The notes under the pieces were generated by a model. It saw only the letters and a program-made list of their open reading frames with translations, had not been told where the DNA came from and did not search any database. From Fibrobacter sp. (GTDB lineage Bacteria > Fibrobacterota > Fibrobacteria > Fibrobacterales > Fibrobacteraceae): a DNA stretch of 10,890 nucleotides. Both the position numbers and the translations under genes were made by a program. Shown here one piece after another: positions 6,025-10,890 of the stretch. Position 1 is the stretch's first letter. Each line of letters starts with the position of its first letter. The stretch lies in the NCBI GenBank assembly GCA_012841225.1, contig DUVD01000088.1, positions 1 to 10,890 of the forward strand. Direction: 5' to 3'.

Positions 6025-9000
6025 TTAACTCTTAGTCGCGAGCTCTCGAGCCATTATTTTTATCGCTGTAAAATCGCTCTTACCACTTCCCAACTTAGGA
6101 ATAGAGTCGACTTTAAACACTTTATCAGGGATCATCAAGGGCGGGATTCCCGATTTTCGGAGTGCCATGAACACAGTATGAGCGTCTTTTTCACCTGAAT
6201 ATAACACTACAATAGACTCGCCTTTCACTTCACTTGGAATAGAGGTAGAGACAAAATCACAACCTTCTAGGATCTTAGTGTCCCCAATTCGAAGATCAAC
6301 AGCTCCTAAACTGACCATTTCACCACCTAATTTCGCAAAACGGCTATAACGATCAACAATCACTAGAAAGCCATCTTTGTCTACATAGGCTTTGTCTCCG
6401 GTGCGATACCAGCGCTTACCATTCTGTTCAAGAATCGCCGCTGCCGTTTTTTCTGGCTCTTTGAAGTAACCTTTCATCACTTGAGGACCAGCAATTAAAA
6501 CCATGCCTTCTTCCCCTGTGGGCAAATCCTCATTGGTTTCTGGATCGACAATGCGAAGGCGCGTTCCAGGGACTGGCATACCAACGCTCCCCGGCTCATT
6601 GCATTTTTCCATAGTTAAAAAGTCATCTAAAAGGGTATTAGCAGAGTTCATTGTCGCTACCGGGGTCGTTTCGGTGCAGCCATAAACTTCATAAATTTCT
6701 TTACCAAACTTAATTCTAAACGATTCTCGAAGTTCAGGGCGCATTTTTTCCGCACCAGCAAGCACGAGCCTCATATTGTCTAAACACATGGGGTGAACCC
6801 AACGATTTACTGTAAATGCGCGCAAAAACGAAGGAGTTCCCATTAAAAGCGTCGCTTTAAATTCGGCGCAGACTCGGGCCATTGTTTTAATATCCGTTGG
6901 ATCTGGACAAGGGACCGTTGGGACACCATTAACTAAACTGAGTAAGATATTCGCCGTTAATCCAAAAGAGTGAAACATAGGAAGCTCAGAAAGCATTACA
7001 TCATTTGATCGAACGCGTACAACGGCGTCCGTCTGGAGTATGTTACTGATGAAGTTTTTATGAGTAAGCATAATCCCTTTAGGAACGCCCTCAGAACCTG
7101 AGCTAAATAAAATAGACGCCGTGTCTCCTAATTTTGATTTTTTAAAATAAGAAAGCTCAATTAGGCGAGCAGGGACAAAAATAGCGATTAGTTGGTAATG
7201 GACCCAAGAAAAAATGGAGGAAGAAGCTAAAAACTCATCAACAAAAATGAGATGGCAAAGTGATTCCAAGTCTTTGAATCGGGTGTCTTTCTGGCACATT
7301 TTTTCAAAAAATGCTTTTGTAGTAAAAATCGTCTCGACTTCTGTTTTATCAATACAAGCAAAAATAGTGTCGGGAGCCGCAGTGTAATTTAGATTCACGC
7401 TCGTTTTAGCATAAGAAAGAATGCCTAAAAAGGTGACAAAGCCTTCTGGGCTAGGAGGAAACATAAAACCGACGTGCTTCTGTAAAAGAGTTTCCTTTTT
7501 TACTTTGCGATTTAATGCTAAAACCATTCGAACAAATTCATAGCCAGAAACATGATTACCATTGATGTTGAATATAGAGACTTTAAACCGAACTCGAGAT
7601 TTCATGGCGCGAAGCCAAAGCGGCACAATCTGTTTGTAATGCCGTATGGTGTTGTCCCAAACATCAACCGACAAATCCCTTAAAGACTCGCGAATTTGGT
7701 CTTCAGAGCTTTGTGGAGGAAGTGGAGGAGCAAACCCAACCGATACAATACGCGACTTACGATGAGGAAAAGCAATGCTTTCAGAAGCATAACTATAGGG
7801 TCCCCCCCATACTCCATGGATGTAAAAAGGGACAATTGGAGCATTAGTCGTATTAAGTGCTGGCGAATAATCAATGGAGAATCGACTAATAAAAGGTGAT
7901 TTAGAGACTTCCCCTTCTGGAAAAATTACTACCACTTTACTTTCTAAAAGAGCCTGTTTAATCTCTTCAATAGCTGGTTCTGGGTGACGCCGATTTATAA
8001 AAATCATCCCCAGTTGTTTTTTTATCCAACGGAAGTACCAACGCTCATAACGATTATAATTGCTGGCGATCAAAATAGGTCGAGGGCACGCCATTTGAAG
8101 CACAGCCCAATCGACAAAACTATAATGAGAACCAATTAGCAAAACAGGGCCCGATTCTGGAATGTTTTTAATGCCAATTGGTTTTAAGCGATAGCGATAA
8201 AAGAAGAACAACCTTAAAAACGCTCTTAAAAGTGTTTGTGGAGTTTTAATTAAAGAAAAACTAAAACCGATAAAGGCGATAATCGCCAGTGGAATAAAAA
8301 AGACGTCTATAGATACAGAAGTGAATGCCATCGCGAGTAGCTGAATGGCAAGAAAAGCAAACAAAAAGAGCATTTGCATCATATTGGCGACAGAGATAAT
8401 TCGACCTGCCGTATCGGGCTTGGTATTGTGCTGTAAAAGGGCTTTAACGAGAGTAAAAAAGAGACCTGCACAAAAACCAATTACACCATAAATAAGAGCT
8501 AAAACGATTTCATTAGAGGTGAAAGCCGAGAAAAACATCATCAATGCAGCGCCTAAAGCCGCTATGGGTATAAGCCCAGTCTCTATAAAGTTCCTAGAGG
8601 CACGAGCCGCAGCAAAAAAACCTAATACCAAACCTACAGCAGAGAAAATGAGCGAATTGCGCAAAACGCTAACCACGTGCATTCCAGAAATATCTTGAGA
8701 TAATAAAATGAATATCTGAGCAATGCCCCAGAAAAAGGCGAGCCCAATAATGCAAAGCCTTAAGAGAGGATTAGACCATGTCGATGAAATGGTTCGCTTA
8801 GGCGACCGCATCTTCATGGATTCTGAACCTCCTTCTACGGCAGGAATCCTAAAAGCAGAAATCGTCGCCACTCCCCCTACCGCCACAAAAAGCCAAGGCA
8901 GGAGTTCAAATTTAAAGAAAGAGGTCTCTTCAGGAGAAAAACCTATGGTGAAAAAAGAAACCGCTACAACGCCTAAAATGGCAAAAGATGATTCATAAGC

Positions 9001-9408
9001 ATTGGATAAAGTCAAGCGACGGGCACCAAAAAGTTCTTTTTGAATACCGAGCTTAGCAGGACTTTCAATAGCAGAAAACATAGAAAGCAATAAAATTAAA
9101 CCATAAGATACCCAGCCAAAGCCCAAAGTGAAAAAGACAGCGATCAATAACAAAACGATTGTAATTAAAAGAGCGCTCCAAGCCATTACCCTATTTTTAG
9201 GATATCGGTTAGAGAAGTAACTCGCGGGAGTTAGCATAAATATATATGGCAGGAGCAAAAGCAATTGCAACAAAGCACTACGCCATAGAAATGGCACACC
9301 AGTGTACGAAAAAGAAAGCCATCTCTGAAAAAAGATAAATGAACCCATTTGAATAAACGAAATGGCAAATACGGAGATAAAATAAGGTACGGCGTCTTTT
9401 ATTTTCAA
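6025..9408 (-). CDS. aas: Three-domain fusion: LplT-like MFS transporter + lysophospholipid acyltransferase + acyl-ACP synthetase (Aas-like)
   Basis: The product has 1127 residues. Residues 1-390 are about a dozen hydrophobic segments of an MFS transporter, resembling LplT, which flips lysophospholipids across the inner membrane. Residues about 400-600 are a PlsC-type acyltransferase, with the HX4D pair His428/Asp433 in SHYSFVDW and FPEGE at 496-500. Residues about 610-1127 are an AMP-forming acyl ligase with the P-loop SSGSEGVPKG (769-778), YGCTE (909-913), YRTGD (1001-1005), the Aas-like RFAKLGGEMVSL (1023-1034) and Lys1110 in GSGKSDF. In E. coli, Aas re-acylates 2-acyl-glycerophosphoethanolamine using acyl-ACP and LplT is a separate protein; here import and repair appear joined. 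The start is TTG at 9406-9408 with AGGAGA close upstream; an in-frame TAG lies further up, and the first internal Met (residue 21) would cut the first membrane helix. The exact substrate is inferred. Confidence 0.93.
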   Translation of the reverse strand: MKIKDAVPYFISVFAISFIQMGSFIFFQRWLSFSYTGVPFLWRSALLQLLLLLPYIFMLTPASYFSNRYPKNRVMAWSALLITIVLLLIAVFFTLGFGWVSYGLILLLSMFSAIESPAKLGIQKELFGARRLTLSNAYESSFAILGVVAVSFFTIGFSPEETSFFKFELLPWLFVAVGGVATISAFRIPAVEGGSESMKMRSPKRTISSTWSNPLLRLCIIGLAFFWGIAQIFILLSQDISGMHVVSVLRNSLIFSAVGLVLGFFAAARASRNFIETGLIPIAALGAALMMFFSAFTSNEIVLALIYGVIGFCAGLFFTLVKALLQHNTKPDTAGRIISVANMMQMLFLFAFLAIQLLAMAFTSVSIDVFFIPLAIIAFIGFSFSLIKTPQTLLRAFLRLFFFYRYRLKPIGIKNIPESGPVLLIGSHYSFVDWAVLQMACPRPILIASNYNRYERWYFRWIKKQLGMIFINRRHPEPAIEEIKQALLESKVVVIFPEGEVSKSPFISRFSIDYSPALNTTNAPIVPFYIHGVWGGPYSYASESIAFPHRKSRIVSVGFAPPLPPQSSEDQIRESLRDLSVDVWDNTIRHYKQIVPLWLRAMKSRVRFKVSIFNINGNHVSGYEFVRMVLALNRKVKKETLLQKHVGFMFPPSPEGFVTFLGILSYAKTSVNLNYTAAPDTIFACIDKTEVETIFTTKAFFEKMCQKDTRFKDLESLCHLIFVDEFLASSSIFSWVHYQLIAIFVPARLIELSYFKKSKLGDTASILFSSGSEGVPKGIMLTHKNFISNILQTDAVVRVRSNDVMLSELPMFHSFGLTANILLSLVNGVPTVPCPDPTDIKTMARVCAEFKATLLMGTPSFLRAFTVNRWVHPMCLDNMRLVLAGAEKMRPELRESFRIKFGKEIYEVYGCTETTPVATMNSANTLLDDFLTMEKCNEPGSVGMPVPGTRLRIVDPETNEDLPTGEEGMVLIAGPQVMKGYFKEPEKTAAAILEQNGKRWYRTGDKAYVDKDGFLVIVDRYSRFAKLGGEMVSLGAVDLRIGDTKILEGCDFVSTSIPSEVKGESIVVLYSGEKDAHTVFMALRKSGIPPLMIPDKVFKVDSIPKLGSGKSDFTAIKIMARELATKS

Positions 9409-9412
9409 GATG

Positions 9413-9418
9413 TCTCCT
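9413..9418 (-). promoter_or_regulatory. Ribosome binding site supporting a TTG start
   Basis: The minus strand reads AGGAGA here, with CATC and then the TTG start codon. This strong site is the main reason to accept TTG at 9408, since no ATG or GTG lies between the in-frame TAG upstream and residue 21. Confidence 0.7.
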
Positions 9419-9458
9419 GAAGAGGTCTATTTATTTTGATTCAAGAATAGAAAATGTA

Positions 9459-9470
9459 CTCTGATTAAAA
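9459..9470. repeat. 12-bp direct repeat, copy 1 (CTCTGATTAAAA)
   Basis: The sequence CTCTGATTAAAA occurs here and again at 9553-9564, start to start 94 bp apart, both in the divergent region between the aas-like gene and aspS. This copy is on the side of the aas-like gene, about 50 bp before its start. It may be half of a regulator binding pair, or a chance repeat in AT-rich DNA. Confidence 0.5.
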
Positions 9471-9498
9471 GTAATAAATGCTTGTTTTTTTGAAAGGT

Positions 9499-9511
9499 TG
9501 TTCATTGAACA
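9499..9511. promoter_or_regulatory. 13-bp palindrome, possible operator
   Basis: TGTTCATTGAACA is a perfect 6-bp inverted repeat around one central base. It lies near the middle of the 229-bp divergent spacer and between the two CTCTGATTAAAA copies. The size and symmetry suit a dimeric repressor, but I recognise no known box. Confidence 0.35.
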
Positions 9512-9552
9512 GCAATTCTTGTACTTCTTTAGCAATTATGCGCTCAAAGGAG

Positions 9553-9564
9553 CTCTGATTAAAA
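9553..9564. repeat. 12-bp direct repeat, copy 2 (CTCTGATTAAAA)
   Basis: This is an exact second copy of the repeat at 9459-9470. It lies about 30 bp upstream of the candidate aspS -10 box and runs on into an A-rich tract that could act as an UP-like element. Confidence 0.5.
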
Positions 9565-9593
9565 AAAATCAAAAATTATATTTCACTTTATTG

Positions 9594-9601
9594 TATATTT
9601 G
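9594..9601 (+). promoter_or_regulatory. Candidate -10/-7 element of the aspS promoter
   Basis: TATATTTG lies 37 nt before the aspS ATG. TATATT matches the -10 consensus at 5 of 6 positions, and the full octamer also fits the Bacteroidetes -7 pattern TAnnTTTG. No convincing -35 or -33 element is visible at the usual distance, so this is a weak call. Confidence 0.25.
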
Positions 9602-9637
9602 TTCCAAATTTTTTCCTCTTTTAAGGACTTTTATTGT

Positions 9638-10890
9638 ATGAAACGGACTCATAATTGCGGTGCCTTGCGCCTAGAAGATGTCGGTAAAACGGTCTCTCTT
9701 GCAGGCTGGGTAGATCGCCGTCGCGACTTAGGCGGCGTTATCTTCGTCGATTTGCGCGATAAATACGGAAAAACCCAGGTTGTTTTTGATCCTGAAAGAA
9801 ATGCAGATGTCCATCAAATTGCCGACCAATTAAGAAACGAATACGTCATCGCTGTTACAGGAGTCGTTCACCAGCGCCCAGAAGGCATGCAAAATGACAA
9901 GCTAAGCACAGGGCAAATCGATGTTAAAATCGACAAGATTGAAATTTTAAATGCAGCAGAAACATCACCTCTTGCCATTAACGATCCCAAAGGCGAGTCA
10001 CGAGAAAATGACGATCTTCGCCTGCGCTATCGTTATTTAGACTTAAGACGCCCATGGATTCAAAAGAATCTTATTTTGAAAAGTCGTTTTTTAAAAGAAG
10101 TGCACGACTTTTTTCACGCCAATGAATTTGAAGACATTGAAACACCAGTCCTTTGTAAAAGCACTCCAGAAGGAGCACGAGACTACCTAGTGCCTTCACG
10201 AGTCAGTCCTGGTAGATTTTACGCCCTGCCACAAAGTCCACAACAGTACAAGCAACTTTTGATGATTGCCGGTATGGATCGCTACTATCAAATAGCTAAA
10301 TGCTTCCGTGATGAAGACCTTAGGGCCGACCGCCAGCCTGAGTTTACTCAAATCGATGCCGAAATGTCTTTTGTAGATCAAGACGATGTGATGAACTTGT
10401 TTGACCGCTTTGTTACAGAAGTAATTGGAAAAACGTGGAATTTTACCCCACCAACAAAAATTCGACGTATGACTTATGCCGAAGCTATGCTTAAATATGG
10501 ATCCGATAAGCCAGACCTTCGCTTTGATTTAGAAATCAAAGACGTTACTGAGCTAGCAGGAAACACCGGTTTTGGTGTTTTTAATGCGGTGATGAAAGCA
10601 GGTGGTAAAATTAGAGGGATTGCTGCCAAAGGCTGCGTCGATTTTACAAGAAAACAAATCGATGACTTAACCACCCACGTCGGGCGTTACGGTGCAAAAG
10701 GCCTTGTTTGGATGCGCGTCAAAGAAAACGATGAAGTCGAAACGCAGGTCAGCAAGTTCTTTACCGTCGAACAATTAAATGCACTTCGCGATGCCGTCGG
10801 TGCTGTGTCTGGCGACATGATGTTCTTTATTGCGGGTCCCGAAAAAACAGCAGCCACTGCCATGGGTCAATTGCGTTTAGAAATTGCTGA
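9638..10890 (+). CDS. aspS: Aspartyl-tRNA synthetase, N-terminal part, cut by right window edge
   Basis: The frame is open from the ATG at 9638 to the window edge, giving 417 of roughly 590 expected residues. The enzyme charges tRNA-Asp with aspartate in the cytoplasm. Residues 1-105 are the OB-fold anticodon-binding domain (CGALRLEDVG, then GWVDRRRDLGGVIFVDLRDK at 23-42). The class II catalytic core follows: RLRYRYLDLRRP (128-139), motif 1 region ETPVLCKSTPEGARDYLVPS (168-187), QSPQQYKQLLM (199-209), and motif 2 FRDEDLRADRQPEFTQID (223-240). Residues from about 285 on are the bacterial GAD insertion domain (NTGFGVFNAVMKAGGKIRGI, then RYGAKGLVWMRV). Motif 3 is beyond the edge. An AAGGA lies 10 nt before the ATG. 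The gene is divergent from the aas-like gene. Leu31 with Gly83 gives a mixed tRNA-discrimination signature. Confidence 0.97.
   Translation, partial: MKRTHNCGALRLEDVGKTVSLAGWVDRRRDLGGVIFVDLRDKYGKTQVVFDPERNADVHQIADQLRNEYVIAVTGVVHQRPEGMQNDKLSTGQIDVKIDKIEILNAAETSPLAINDPKGESRENDDLRLRYRYLDLRRPWIQKNLILKSRFLKEVHDFFHANEFEDIETPVLCKSTPEGARDYLVPSRVSPGRFYALPQSPQQYKQLLMIAGMDRYYQIAKCFRDEDLRADRQPEFTQIDAEMSFVDQDDVMNLFDRFVTEVIGKTWNFTPPTKIRRMTYAEAMLKYGSDKPDLRFDLEIKDVTELAGNTGFGVFNAVMKAGGKIRGIAAKGCVDFTRKQIDDLTTHVGRYGAKGLVWMRVKENDEVETQVSKFFTVEQLNALRDAVGAVSGDMMFFIAGPEKTAATAMGQLRLEIA

Noticed and set aside
8723..8998. 91-residue plus-strand frame rich in Lys and Pro
   Set aside because: It is antisense to the MFS domain of the aas-like gene; its composition follows from the complement of hydrophobic codons.
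9498..9641. 47-codon plus-strand frame from TTG to a TGA that overlaps the aspS ATG
   Set aside because: It has no ATG, its only purine-rich tract touches the start with no spacing, and it covers the palindrome and second direct repeat. It is most likely a chance frame rather than a leader peptide.
9638..10890. Frameshift or pseudogene status for aspS, because no full-length frame closes in the window
   Set aside because: The frame is continuous from 9638 to the last base with all expected motifs; it is simply cut by the window edge.
1..10890. Mobile element, CRISPR array, defence or toxin-antitoxin system
   Set aside because: No transposase or integrase motif, no regularly spaced repeat and no unexplained gene cluster was seen. 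Apart from short spacers, the window is filled by housekeeping-type genes.

Overview
The window reads as a chromosomal segment of a Gram-negative-type bacterium of moderate to low GC (about 40-45% in genes by eye, much more AT-rich between genes). Its largest block is a bacterial V/A-type ATPase operon in the order E - DUF2764 - A - B - D - I. That order is familiar from Chlamydiae, spirochaetes (Borrelia, Treponema), Bacteroidetes and Fibrobacter-like bacteria. The subunit A and B sequences look like that clade rather than the Thermus or archaeal enzymes. A Fibrobacterota/FCB or chlamydia-like host is my best guess; this is inference and no gene here settles it.

Layout. Positions 1-5765, minus strand: the ATPase operon, tightly packed with overlapping or nearly touching genes. 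It runs from atpE (5160-5765) through a DUF2764 gene, atpA, atpB and atpD into the N-terminal 318 codons of atpI, which is cut by the left edge. Positions 5766-6024: a very AT-rich spacer with candidate terminators for the upstream gene, several inverted repeats and a candidate promoter for atpE. Positions 6025-9408, minus strand: one 1127-residue gene fusing an LplT-like MFS transporter to an Aas-like acyltransferase/acyl-ACP synthetase, starting at TTG. Positions 9409-9637: a divergent intergenic region with a 13-bp palindrome between two copies of a 12-bp direct repeat. Positions 9638-10890, plus strand: the first 417 codons of aspS, cut by the right edge.

How the genes work together. The ATPase genes encode the catalytic head (A3B3), central shaft (D), peripheral stalk (E) and membrane stator (I). 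The proteolipid K gene would be expected past the left edge. No gene for subunits C, F or G is visible, and a poorly understood DUF2764 gene sits between E and A. The MFS-acyltransferase-ligase fusion is probably a self-contained lysophospholipid import and re-acylation protein. aspS is a housekeeping gene transcribed divergently from it. I see no mobile element, CRISPR array, tRNA or rRNA gene. The most interesting points are the DUF2764 protein in an apparently reduced ATPase, the three-domain lipid-salvage fusion, the repeats between it and aspS, and a mixed tRNA-discrimination signature in AspRS.
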